This document shows, piece by piece, positions 1-6,051 of a DNA stretch of 10,927 nucleotides. Under the pieces are notes generated by a model. That model was not told the origin of the DNA. It made no database searches and saw only the letters and a program-made list of their open reading frames with translations. Position 1 is the stretch's first letter; every line of letters starts with the position of its first letter. This DNA comes from an uncultured Chlorobiota bacterium (GTDB taxonomy: Bacteria > Bacteroidota > Bacteroidia > Bacteroidales > JAADGE01), in the NCBI GenBank assembly GCA_947311265.1, contig CAMZKQ010000196.1:1-10927 (forward strand). Reading direction: 5' to 3'. Both the position numbers and the translations under genes were made by a program.

Positions 1-60
1 TACTGGCACTTCATCTTCATTTTGCTTGCATACTGCACAGCTACTTTTTTCGTTGTTCAT
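1..60 (-). CDS. Start of a small Cys-containing protein (partial, runs off the window)
   Basis: An ATG at 60-58 opens a minus-strand frame that reads to the window edge without a stop, giving 20 residues: MNNEKSSCAVCKQNEDEVPV. The CxxC pair (C8, C11) so close to the start could be half of a zinc ribbon or a metal site, but only 20 residues are visible, so no family can be named. The bases before the ATG are A/T-rich without a Shine-Dalgarno sequence, as at every other gene here. It lies 55 bases beyond the restored stop of the frameshifted gene at 116-897 on the same strand, so the two could share a transcript. The call rests on an open frame, a plausible start and local gene order. Confidence 0.45.
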   Translation of the reverse strand, partial: MNNEKSSCAVCKQNEDEVPV

Positions 61-115
61 TTTGTTAAAATTATTTGTGAATATTGAAATTATTATCTGA
101 TTTTAACCTTAGAGA

Positions 116-897
116 TTATTCCATACCATTGGGAGAGTTCTTTTTTGCTTCGTCAAAATTATGTCCACTTAGTACCCTCCCAAATCGCCAACTTAAAAAT
201 ACAATTGGAAAAAACCATGAATTATTTGTTTCCGCCATAATGCGTACCTCTTTAGGGTAGATGCTTAATTTTGCCCCTACTTCAAGGGCACGTATGCGTT
301 GGTCGTACTTACTGTATTCAAATGAAACACCACCTTTAATAAATCCTCCAGGTAAAATGGAAGTTTCTGTACCCCCATAATAAAAGGCGAACGCCCAATA
401 ATATATACCGATTGCATTGCAGGGTCATACCGTTTATGAATAGTATAGTCATCTACCAACACCTCGTAGTACATTGGTTTTATTACTGCCAAAGTTGTAC
501 CGGCACTGTAAAATGTTCGGATAGAAACGCTCCCTTTATCACGCTTTCTGAAAATTTGATTTTGCCTACCAATAGCCAGTTGTAAGTTAAAAACATAATT
601 ATCTTTACCATATACATACCGCCTAAATGAGAGGCTTTCTTGCACTGTTTTTTGTTCTTTTGGGTGCTTCATTACATTAAAACCAGCATCGTAAAACCAC
701 TGTTTCCCAAAGTGAATTTGCTTTGCATAGCGGTAATCCATTCCCCAGCCATTCGAGTTCAACGAAAAAGCAAGTGTTCGCTCGTTTCTATAGTGGATTT
801 TTTTTTGCTCGTCCAGTTCGCCACCTTGTGCAAAGAGTGTATTTGTTTGAAGAAACAAAAAACTCAAAAGTAGTATAAAGGCAAAAATATTTCTCAT
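116..897 (-). pseudogene. Outer-membrane beta-barrel-type protein, frameshifted at a C5 run
   Basis: The ATG at 897-895 starts a secreted protein with a clear signal peptide (hydrophobic residues 4-16, likely cleavage after FA-23, mature start QGGELDE). Alternating polar/hydrophobic strands follow, as in the small beta-barrel proteins of Bacteroidetes. The uninterrupted frame stops at 277 after 206 residues, and its last 30 or so residues look unlike the rest. Adding one base to the G5 run (C5 on the plus strand, 372-376, about residue 174) gives a reading that continues ...SILPGGFIKGG, VSFEYSKYDQRIRALEVG, LSIYPKEVRIMA, WFFPIVFLSWRFGR, and stops at TAA 118-116, for about 260 residues. These are typical barrel strands, and the pattern 'LPGxxxKxGxxFEYS...AxEVGxxLxxYPKxxxIMA' is one I recall from intact Bacteroidetes homologues. 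It is therefore either a real one-base deletion or a sequencing error in a homopolymer. The function of the family is unknown to me. Confidence 0.8.
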
Positions 898-947
898 TAA
901 AATAGACTTTTAATCCTATTATTCAAGGTGCAAAAACTAGAAAGCAC

Positions 948-981
948 AAAATAAAGTTTGTAATAGAGTTTACAAACTTTA
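948..981 (-). terminator. Perfect 12-bp inverted repeat, candidate terminator of the lipoprotein gene
   Basis: Bases 952-963 and 970-981 are perfect reverse complements with a 6-base loop. Read on the minus strand the stem is followed directly by TTTT (951-948). It lies about 60 bases past the lipoprotein stop codon at 1040 and before the start of the next minus-strand gene at 897, where a terminator is expected. The stem is A/T-rich and the T tract is short, so a looser role is possible. A second, weaker inverted repeat (1003-1010 with 1029-1036, 8 bp, 18-base loop, no T tract) sits between the stop codon and this stem. Confidence 0.5.
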
Positions 982-1039
982 ATTTAAGAGTTACTTTGAG
1001 GGCTAAGCATTTGTTCAAAATTAATTCGATGCTTAGTGC

Positions 1040-1225
1040 TTATAACTTTGCGTCTTGCTCAAACTTAATAAAGTCATAACTATTGTGTTGATTTTCGTTT
1101 TCAATAGCCGCTCTATCTCTTGGTGATGGCGGGTAAGCAGGGCATAGCCGATTGGAGCTACACGAGGAAAAAAATAGCCCCGCACTTACTAATGCTAATC
1201 CGATAATTAAGTTTACTTTTTTCAT
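1040..1225 (-). CDS. Small lipoprotein, 61 residues, function unknown
   Basis: The protein has a lipoprotein signal: MKK, a hydrophobic stretch from residue 4 to 19 and the lipobox FSSC with the acylated cysteine at residue 22. The mature part is only about 40 residues and is hydrophilic. It begins CSSNRLCPAYPPSPRD and ends in a charged segment. The second cysteine, in a 'CPAY' motif just after the anchor, recalls short Bacteroidetes lipoproteins, but I cannot name a family. It is probably attached to the outer or inner membrane facing the periplasm. A well-spaced promoter lies upstream at 1299-1328 and a perfect inverted repeat downstream at 952-981, so it looks like a single-gene transcript. 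A short hairpin (1243-1248 with 1256-1261) sits in its leader. The lipobox and promoter make it a convincing gene despite its size. Confidence 0.8.
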   Translation of the reverse strand: MKKVNLIIGLALVSAGLFFSSCSSNRLCPAYPPSPRDRAAIENENQHNSYDFIKFEQDAKL

Positions 1226-1298
1226 AATGTTTAATTTTAGAGGCTATTTTATAAGAATAGCTTAGAGTGAGTTTTTAGTAATTTCATTTCTAGTAGCA

Positions 1299-1328
1299 CA
1301 AAGATAATAATATTTTCATCAATATCAA
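1299..1328 (-). promoter_or_regulatory. Bacteroidetes-type promoter for the lipoprotein gene
   Basis: On the minus strand TATCTTTG (1306-1299) matches the Bacteroidetes -7 element TAnnTTTG exactly. A TTG (1328-1326) lies 19 bases upstream, the expected spacing for the -33 element. Transcription would begin near 1292 and leave a leader of about 65 bases before the ATG at 1225. The match is to a known consensus; activity is inferred. Confidence 0.6.
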
Positions 1329-1402
1329 TAGAGCAATTAGTAATAAAACTAAAAATGGTGCAAAAATATTGCTTTTGTAAATGTAAAATCAAATATAACT
1401 AC

Positions 1403-1410
1403 TAACTTTG
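1403..1410 (+). promoter_or_regulatory. Candidate -7 element (TAACTTTG) for the gene at 1451
   Basis: TAACTTTG fits the Bacteroidetes -7 consensus TAnnTTTG and lies about 40 bases before the ATG at 1451. No TTTG stands at the ideal distance: the nearest (1374-1377) is 25 bases upstream instead of about 19-21, so the promoter is weaker on paper than those at 1299 and 7665. It shares the 225-base divergent gap (1226-1450) with the lipoprotein promoter. Confidence 0.4.
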
Positions 1411-1450
1411 TAGCCTAAAATATTTGTAAAATTTACTTTATATAATAATT

Positions 1451-1684
1451 ATGTTTTTAACCGTTTTACTGTTATCGTTGGCACTTATGGGCTTTTCATT
1501 TTTAGCTTTGGGGATAAAAATATTTTTCACCAAAAATGGAAAATTTGCAGAAACCCATGTAGGAAAAAATAAAGCATTGCAAAAAAAGAAAGTCTATTGC
1601 ATCAAAACCCAACAAAAAATTATAGACAAGCAAATAAAAATAGGCGTGCTTAATGGAGGCACTTGCCCCAGTTGCGACTCATAG
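1451..1684 (+). CDS. Small one-helix membrane protein with C-terminal CxxC, 77 residues
   Basis: Residues 1-26 form one hydrophobic membrane segment. A basic cytoplasmic-type tail follows, carrying 'GKFAETHVGKNKAL' (residues 30-43), C50, and a C-terminal CPSC (C72, C75). The pattern 'GxFxxTHVGxNxxLxxxxxxC' is one I recognise from short conserved Bacteroidetes membrane proteins of unknown function. C50 with the terminal CxxC could bind a metal or form a disulfide, but nothing here proves it. The ATG follows a candidate -7 element by about 40 bases. The next gene starts 33 bases after the stop, so the two are probably co-transcribed. Gene reality is well supported by the family-like pattern; the role is unknown. 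Confidence 0.7.
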   Translation: MFLTVLLLSLALMGFSFLALGIKIFFTKNGKFAETHVGKNKALQKKKVYCIKTQQKIIDKQIKIGVLNGGTCPSCDS

Positions 1685-1717
1685 CTACAAGGCATATTGG
1701 GCATAATAACATAAAGT

Positions 1718-2335
1718 ATGAAAATGAAAACCACTTTATTAAGCCTTATTTTACTTATTATTTCTGCCCATGCAAATGCACAAGTAGATTTAAGTTGTAG
1801 GCTACTCACCGTTTCAGCCTCCCCTTTTGAAGGGACCAATAAAAACTTAGAGTTAGCATATATTGGGGCTTCTAATGTGTTTGCAATTGAACCAGGTGCA
1901 GTTTTAGGGGCAGAGTTATTTACCGACGAACGCACATCGTTCCAGTTTGCCCTTGCAGGCTACAACGATAAAGCTGGAAAACCAGCTGGCTTCGCCTCGC
2001 TATTTTTAAAGTACAAAATTGCCAAAAAATACAAACACTCCCTTACAATAGGCATAGGCCCATCACTATTTATGCGGCAAAGTTGGGCAACAATTAAAGG
2101 CTATACCGACGATGAACTATATATTGAAAATGCTGGAAATCAATATAAACTAGCCTGGCTTAGTGGCGAAATTTCGTACAACTACTATTTGTCGAAAAAA
2201 GCAGATGTTTACATTTCCCTTTTGCGTACCGCACCCAAATCTTTCGGTATTGCAGCAGGTGCAGTATTTCAGCTAGGCGGCAAAAAAAGCAGGTACGGGC
2301 GGCGTAAAGGTTGCGATTGCCCAAGTTATAGATAG
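1718..2335 (+). CDS. Secreted or outer-membrane beta-rich protein with a CxCP tail, 205 residues
   Basis: A signal peptide spans residues 1-21 (hydrophobic LLSLILLIIS, cleavage likely after ANA). The mature protein shows repeated short amphipathic strands separated by Gly/Asn turns, including 'HSLTIGIGPSLFMRQSW' and 'KLAWLSGEISYNYYL', as expected of a small beta-barrel. The last predicted strand (near FGIAAGAVFQLGG, about residues 177-189) is followed by a basic tail ending GCDCPSYR. An outer-membrane barrel would usually end on the last strand with an aromatic residue, so this Cys-containing extension is unusual. The gene lies 33 bases after the small CxxC membrane protein and 47 bases before queE. 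I do not recognise a function; PagL-like or other barrel folds would fit the strand pattern but are not shown. Confidence 0.72.
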   Translation: MKMKTTLLSLILLIISAHANAQVDLSCRLLTVSASPFEGTNKNLELAYIGASNVFAIEPGAVLGAELFTDERTSFQFALAGYNDKAGKPAGFASLFLKYKIAKKYKHSLTIGIGPSLFMRQSWATIKGYTDDELYIENAGNQYKLAWLSGEISYNYYLSKKADVYISLLRTAPKSFGIAAGAVFQLGGKKSRYGRRKGCDCPSYR

Positions 2336-2357
2336 AGTAAATATTAAAAATTACTCT
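2334..2357 (+). other. Short hairpin between the barrel gene and queE
   Basis: AGAGTAA (2334-2340) pairs with TTACTCT (2351-2357) around a 10-base loop, overlapping the stop codon at 2333-2335. Only TTTA follows, so it is a poor intrinsic terminator. It may partly separate the barrel gene from queE or mean nothing; the stem is A/T-rich and short. Confidence 0.3.
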
Positions 2358-2382
2358 TTAATAAAACAAGCTTACAAATTTA

Positions 2383-3003
2383 ATGACAGATATTTTTGCA
2401 AGCGGAGAAAAACTTCCGCTAATAGAAGAATTTTACACCGTACAAGGCGAAGGCTACCATTCGGGAAAAGCCGCCTATTTTATAAGGATAGGCGGTTGCG
2501 ATATTGGCTGCCGCTGGTGCGATACCAAAATTTCATGGAATGCAGCACAATATAAAGCCGCTTCTTCGGCAGAAATTGCAAAAAAAGCTGCCCAGTCGCC
2601 AGCAAAATCAATAGTTGTAACAGGGGGCGAGCCCTCGGCATATAACCTAGATTTTCTTTGCTCGGAACTTCAAAAATATAATTTAGAAACCTTCGTTGAA
2701 ACATCAGGGCGGTATCCCCTTAGCGGGAAGTGGGACTGGGTTTGCCTATCCCCTAAAAAGCAAAATCCGCCACACGAGCCTAATTTTGCACTGGCTAGCG
2801 AGCTTAAAGTAATCGTTTTTGAAGATGATGATTTTCGCTGGGCGGAAGAGTGTGCTAAAAAAGTGTCTGGAAATTGCAAACTTTACTTGCAACCAGAATG
2901 GAGCAGGCACGATGAAAATACGATAAAAATAGTTGAGTTTGTAAAACTCAATCCGCAGTGGCAAATTTCTATTCAGGCACATAAATTTATGAAAATTCCA
3001 TAG
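2383..3003 (+). CDS. queE: 7-carboxy-7-deazaguanine synthase (QueE), radical SAM
   Basis: QueE turns 6-carboxy-tetrahydropterin into 7-carboxy-7-deazaguanine on the way to preQ0 and queuosine tRNA modification, using S-adenosylmethionine, a [4Fe-4S] cluster and Mg2+. The N-terminus has 'EEFYTVQGEG' (15-24), typical of QueE substrate binding. The cluster motif is C39, C43, C46 in CDIGCRWC (CX3CX2C), followed by DTK with T48 next to the cluster. 'TGGEPS' (80-85) is the radical SAM GGE motif for SAM binding. At 206 residues it has the usual length of the compact Bacteroidetes QueE. The start ATG is the first in frame and puts the conserved region at the normal distance. The other preQ0 genes (queC, queD, folE) are not in the window. 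The stop codon touches the start of the DUF2752 gene, so the two are very likely co-translated. Confidence 0.95.
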   Translation: MTDIFASGEKLPLIEEFYTVQGEGYHSGKAAYFIRIGGCDIGCRWCDTKISWNAAQYKAASSAEIAKKAAQSPAKSIVVTGGEPSAYNLDFLCSELQKYNLETFVETSGRYPLSGKWDWVCLSPKKQNPPHEPNFALASELKVIVFEDDDFRWAEECAKKVSGNCKLYLQPEWSRHDENTIKIVEFVKLNPQWQISIQAHKFMKIP

Positions 3004-3309
3004 ATGGAAGACTTAATTAATTGGCTAGAGCAAAATGCTAGCCCCTGTGTTTACAAATCCATTTTTGGGCACGAATGCCCTGGTTGCGGGGCACAACGTG
3101 CTTTCATATTGCTTCTGCGGGGCAACTTTGCCGAAAGTTTTGCCATGTACCCGGCCTTAATCCCTCTTATTGGGCTATTTATATTTATCATTAGCTACCT
3201 TATTTTTAAAATCCCGAAAGGGACAGAAATTATTAAGTCCGGATTCATTATTGTACTAAGCCTTATTTTTGCAAGCTATTTTTACAAACTTTTTACAGTT
3301 GGAATATAG
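3004..3309 (+). CDS. DUF2752 family membrane protein, 101 residues
   Basis: The protein carries the DUF2752 signature near the N-terminus: C15, then 'HECPGCGAQRAF' (23-34) with C25 and C28, then 'LLRGNFAESF' and 'YP'. Two membrane helices follow (about residues 49-68 and 77-97). Members are small membrane proteins common in Bacteroidetes and Actinobacteria, with no established function; the conserved CPGCG resembles a metal or redox site. The ATG follows the queE TAG with no base between (TAGATG), so ribosomes ending queE could restart here, and there is no room for a separate promoter. The family assignment is firm; any link to queuosine synthesis is only positional. Confidence 0.88.
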   Translation: MEDLINWLEQNASPCVYKSIFGHECPGCGAQRAFILLLRGNFAESFAMYPALIPLIGLFIFIISYLIFKIPKGTEIIKSGFIIVLSLIFASYFYKLFTVGI

Positions 3310-3426
3310 TTGATTATAAGGTGGTTAAGGCTTTTTTGTATGGACTTGTTGCTTCATGTTTTCTTTTCTACTTTTTTTATCATAACTTTACACTTTAATA
3401 TATAGAACTATAAAATTGAAGCAAGG

Positions 3427-3479
3427 CTACTAATTTATTACTGCTAGTAGTATAGCACTTAAGATGCCTAGCTTTTTTT
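3427..3479 (+). other. Overlapping hairpins and T tract in the 188-base gap before panD
   Basis: The gap 3310-3497 holds no open frame I can support. CTACTA (3427-3432) can pair with TAGTAG (3445-3450). Alternatively GCTAG (3443-3447) can pair with CTAGC (3468-3472), extended by GCA/TGC (3455-3457 with 3465-3467), and seven T follow at 3473-3479. The two foldings share bases 3445-3447 and exclude each other. The second resembles a weak intrinsic terminator, either ending the queE-DUF2752 transcript or acting as an attenuator in the panD leader. A near-match -7 element, TAACTTTA (3383-3390), lacks a -33 partner at the right spacing. All stems are short. Confidence 0.3.
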
Positions 3480-3497
3480 ATAAAACCAATAAAAGTA

Positions 3498-3851
3498 ATG
3501 CACATCGAAATTTTAAAATCAAAAATGCATAAAGTAAGTGTAACCGAAGCCAATTTGCACTATGTTGGCAGTATTACAATCGACGAAAATTTAATGAAAG
3601 CGGCAAATATTATTGCCAACGAAAAAGTACAGATTGTAAATGTAAACAATGGGGCTAGGCTAGAAACTTACGTGATAAAAGGCAAAGCAGGTAGTGGAGT
3701 TATTGCATTAAACGGGCCCGCAGCTCGCAAGGTACATGTGGGCGACGTGGTTATTATTATCTCTTACGCCTCAATGGATTTTGAGCAGGCTAAAAATCAT
3801 GAGCCTGTCCTCTTATTTCCTGATACTCAAACCAATATGATTATTGGCTAG
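3498..3851 (+). CDS. panD: Aspartate 1-decarboxylase (PanD)
   Basis: PanD is a cytoplasmic tetramer that decarboxylates L-aspartate to beta-alanine for pantothenate and coenzyme A. The proenzyme cleaves itself to make a pyruvoyl group. The cleavage site Gly24-Ser25 is present in 'HYVGSITID'. Catalytic and binding residues stand at the same numbers as in the E. coli enzyme: K9, H11, Y22, R54, T57, Y58 and N72 ('ALNGPAA'). The length of 117 residues is close to the family norm of about 116-126, so the ATG at 3498 is secure. It heads a run of four plus-strand genes (panD, rfaE2, UbiA-type, maf) with gaps of 62, 44 and 30 bases. PanC and PanB are not here. Confidence 0.96.
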   Translation: MHIEILKSKMHKVSVTEANLHYVGSITIDENLMKAANIIANEKVQIVNVNNGARLETYVIKGKAGSGVIALNGPAARKVHVGDVVIIISYASMDFEQAKNHEPVLLFPDTQTNMIIG

Positions 3852-3913
3852 CTAGCAACAAAAGGTAAAACTGCCAAGTAAGGAAAATAGACACCATACT
3901 AACAAAAAATTAA

Positions 3914-4408
3914 ATGCCAAGCAAATACCAACGCATATTAAACAAAATAAAAACAAAACCGAGTTTAGAAAAGCAAATTACCATTTGGAAAAAAGAAGGC
4001 AAAACAATCACCTTCACCAACGGTTGTTTTGACATTCTCCACCGAGGGCATGCCGAATACCTTGCTAAGGCGGCCGAGTTTTCAGACCTCTTAATTGTTG
4101 GGCTCAATGCCGACGCATCGGTAACACGCCTTAAAGGCAAAAATCGCCCTATTGTAAACCAAGAAGAACGTGCCATTTTACTGGCCAGCCTAGAGGTAAT
4201 TGATGCTGTAATTATTTTTGAAGAAGACACACCTTATAATATGATACAATTGATTTTGCCCAATTGCCTCGTAAAAGGGGCAGATTATAAGCCCGAAGAT
4301 ATTATCGGCTACGATATTGTAGCCAAAAATGGAGGCAAAATTAAAACAATTGAACTCTCACCGGGCTGCTCCACCACAAATATTATAGAAAAAGTAAACC
4401 ACTTATAA
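3914..4408 (+). CDS. rfaE2: D-glycero-beta-D-manno-heptose 1-phosphate adenylyltransferase (RfaE2)
   Basis: This enzyme joins ATP and heptose 1-phosphate to give ADP-heptose, the precursor of LPS inner-core heptose. It is a single-domain protein corresponding to the C-terminal half of bifunctional HldE. The nucleotidyltransferase fold is marked by 'TFTNGCFDILHRGH' (33-46) with the HxGH motif at 43-46. The family tail is also clear: 'LVKGADY', 'IIGYDIVAKNGGKI' and 'GCSTTNIIEKV'. At 164 residues it matches stand-alone RfaE2. The kinase half (RfaE1) is not in the window. It sits 62 bases after panD and 44 before the prenyltransferase, with no promoter or terminator between, so operon membership is likely. 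The alternative, a glycerol-3-phosphate cytidylyltransferase, is less likely because of the heptose-type tail. Confidence 0.92.
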   Translation: MPSKYQRILNKIKTKPSLEKQITIWKKEGKTITFTNGCFDILHRGHAEYLAKAAEFSDLLIVGLNADASVTRLKGKNRPIVNQEERAILLASLEVIDAVIIFEEDTPYNMIQLILPNCLVKGADYKPEDIIGYDIVAKNGGKIKTIELSPGCSTTNIIEKVNHL

Positions 4409-4452
4409 AGTGCCTCTTACTAGAAATAAGTAAAATAAAGCCTACAAACCCA

Positions 4453-5436
4453 ATGAAATATTTTTTACAGCTAACCCGTTTTCCTAACCTCTTAATAATT
4501 GCACTAACGCAATACGCCATGCGGTTTGCCGTAATTTTGCCAATTATAGAAGCCCGAGGATACCACTCTCAATTTGGCGAATTAAATTTCTTATTACTGG
4601 TACTTTCAACCATTTTTCTTACTGCTGCAGGCTATGCTATCAACGATTATTTTGATATAAAAACCGACACCATGAACCGCCCAAAGCAAGTTATTGCCGG
4701 TAAGCATATCCAACGCAGAACAGTAATGACAATACACATTGCCCTTAGTGCTAGCGGAATTTTACTCGGCTTTTATTTAGGCTGGGCAATTGGGATATTT
4801 AAATTAGGCTATATTTACCTAATGATTGCCGCTTTACTCTGGTACTACTCTGCCGTGCTAGATAAAAAATACCTCATCGGAAATATACTTGTAGCACTAA
4901 TGACAGCAAGCGTTCCGCTAATGACCATCCTCTTTGAAATACCAGCACTAAACACCCATTATGGCGAAACCCTTATTTTACTCAAGCAAGATTTTAACCT
5001 ACTTTTATTTTGGATACTTGGCTTTTCAGCCTTTGCATTTATAACCACACTCTCCCGAGAAATCATTAAAGACACCGAAGATTTTGAAGGCGATGCCGCC
5101 TACGGCAGGCAAACATTGCCAGTAACTTCGGGCATTAAAGTAGCAAAAATAGTAAGCTCTTCAATAATTCTACTTACCATAATTGCCATTACATTTATTC
5201 TCTTCAAATATATTTTTTGCCTAAAATTAGCAAACTTAACTTGTGCAAAATACGATTTTATTTCATTAATTTATGTTGTTGCACTCTTAATACTGCCTAA
5301 TTTATTTCTGATTTACAAAATATTAAAAGCCGACTCCCAACAAGACTGGCACACAGCAAGCCTAATATCAAAACTAATTATGCTTGCAGGGATATTTTAC
5401 TCTGGCATAGTATATTACAATTTCACCACTTTTTAA
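4453..5436 (+). CDS. UbiA-family prenyltransferase (geranylgeranylglycerol-phosphate geranylgeranyltransferase-like)
   Basis: A multi-pass membrane enzyme expected to move a polyprenyl group from its diphosphate onto an acceptor. The first Mg2+-diphosphate motif is NDYFDIKTD (64-72) followed by NRP (75-77). The second is within REIIKDTEDFEGD (202-214), followed by GRQTLPVTSG. Hydrophobic segments before, between and after these account for about eight or nine helices. Length 327 fits the family. Bacteroidetes members in this setting, next to maf, are usually annotated as geranylgeranylglycerol-phosphate geranylgeranyltransferase, by likeness to the archaeal ether-lipid enzyme. The true acceptor in these bacteria is unclear; quinone or haem-O type transfer cannot be excluded from sequence alone. 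It lies within the panD-maf run, 30 bases before maf. Confidence 0.88.
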   Translation: MKYFLQLTRFPNLLIIALTQYAMRFAVILPIIEARGYHSQFGELNFLLLVLSTIFLTAAGYAINDYFDIKTDTMNRPKQVIAGKHIQRRTVMTIHIALSASGILLGFYLGWAIGIFKLGYIYLMIAALLWYYSAVLDKKYLIGNILVALMTASVPLMTILFEIPALNTHYGETLILLKQDFNLLLFWILGFSAFAFITTLSREIIKDTEDFEGDAAYGRQTLPVTSGIKVAKIVSSSIILLTIIAITFILFKYIFCLKLANLTCAKYDFISLIYVVALLILPNLFLIYKILKADSQQDWHTASLISKLIMLAGIFYSGIVYYNFTTF

Positions 5437-5440
5437 CCCC

Positions 5441-5452
5441 CCGCTATTGCGG
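5441..5452 (+). other. Small GC hairpin between the prenyltransferase gene and maf
   Basis: CCGC (5441-5444) pairs with GCGG (5449-5452) around TATT, preceded by four C and followed by ATAAAAAAATAAAA up to the maf ATG at 5467. It is GC-rich in an A/T-rich gap, directly after the stop at 5434-5436. No T tract follows, so it is not a normal terminator on the plus strand. It might shield the maf start region or mark an RNA-processing point; the function is inferred only. Confidence 0.35.
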
Positions 5453-5466
5453 ATAAAAAAATAAAA

Positions 5467-6051
5467 ATGATTTTTAAAAACCTCGAAAATAAAAAAATAA
5501 TACTCGCCTCAAAATCGCCACGCAGAAAACAACTAATGCAAGAACTCGGTTTTAAATTTGAAGTAAAAACCAAAGAAGGTATAGAAGAAGATTACCCAAA
5601 CACACTAAAAAAAGAACAAATAGCAGTGTACCTTTCCCAGCACAAAGCCAAGGCTTTTGAAGACGAAATAAACGAAAATACAATCGTCATCACCGCCGAT
5701 ACAATTGTCTGCCTAGGCGACCAAATTTTAAACAAACCCAAAGATTACGACGAAGCAGTACACATGCTAGATACCCTCTCGGGGCAGATACACCAAGTAG
5801 TTACAGGGGTTTGTATAAAATCGTTCTACCGAACGGTAACTTTCTCCTCCTCCACCAAAGTTTACTTTAAGCAACTCGCCGAAGAAGAAATCGACTATTA
5901 TATAGAAAAATACCAGCCCTACGACAAAGCCGGCGCCTACGGCATACAAGAGTGGATTGGCTATATCGGTATCGAAAAAATCGAAGGCTCATATTTTAAC
6001 GTTATGGGCTTACCCGTACAGCAAATTTACGAAGAGTTGCAAAAGTTCTAG
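5467..6051 (+). CDS. maf: Maf-family nucleoside triphosphate pyrophosphatase (dTTP/UTP type)
   Basis: Maf proteins hydrolyse non-canonical or excess nucleotides to the monophosphate plus pyrophosphate, in the cytoplasm; older names call them septum-formation inhibitors. The family start 'ILASKSPRRKQLM' (12-24) has the SxSPRR nucleotide-binding motif. 'ITADTIV' (75-81) supplies the catalytic Asp78, and 'ILNKPKD' (87-93) the Lys-Pro. 'YDKAGAYGIQ' (152-161) is the form typical of the dTTP/UTP (YhdE-like) subgroup rather than the m7GTP subgroup. Length 194 is normal. The ATG at 5467 is 15 bases after the small hairpin and 30 after the prenyltransferase stop, so it is probably the last gene of that operon. 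Its TAG stop directly abuts the stop codon of convergent aroE. Confidence 0.93.
   Translation: MIFKNLENKKIILASKSPRRKQLMQELGFKFEVKTKEGIEEDYPNTLKKEQIAVYLSQHKAKAFEDEINENTIVITADTIVCLGDQILNKPKDYDEAVHMLDTLSGQIHQVVTGVCIKSFYRTVTFSSSTKVYFKQLAEEEIDYYIEKYQPYDKAGAYGIQEWIGYIGIEKIEGSYFNVMGLPVQQIYEELQKF

Noticed and set aside
640..873. Plus-strand open frame of 77 codons
   Set aside because: It lies opposite the barrel-type gene, has no coherent domain, and the minus-strand reading has a signal peptide and barrel strands.
1594..1935. Minus-strand open frame of 113 codons
   Set aside because: It spans the end of one convincing plus-strand gene and the signal peptide of the next; no recognisable protein pattern.
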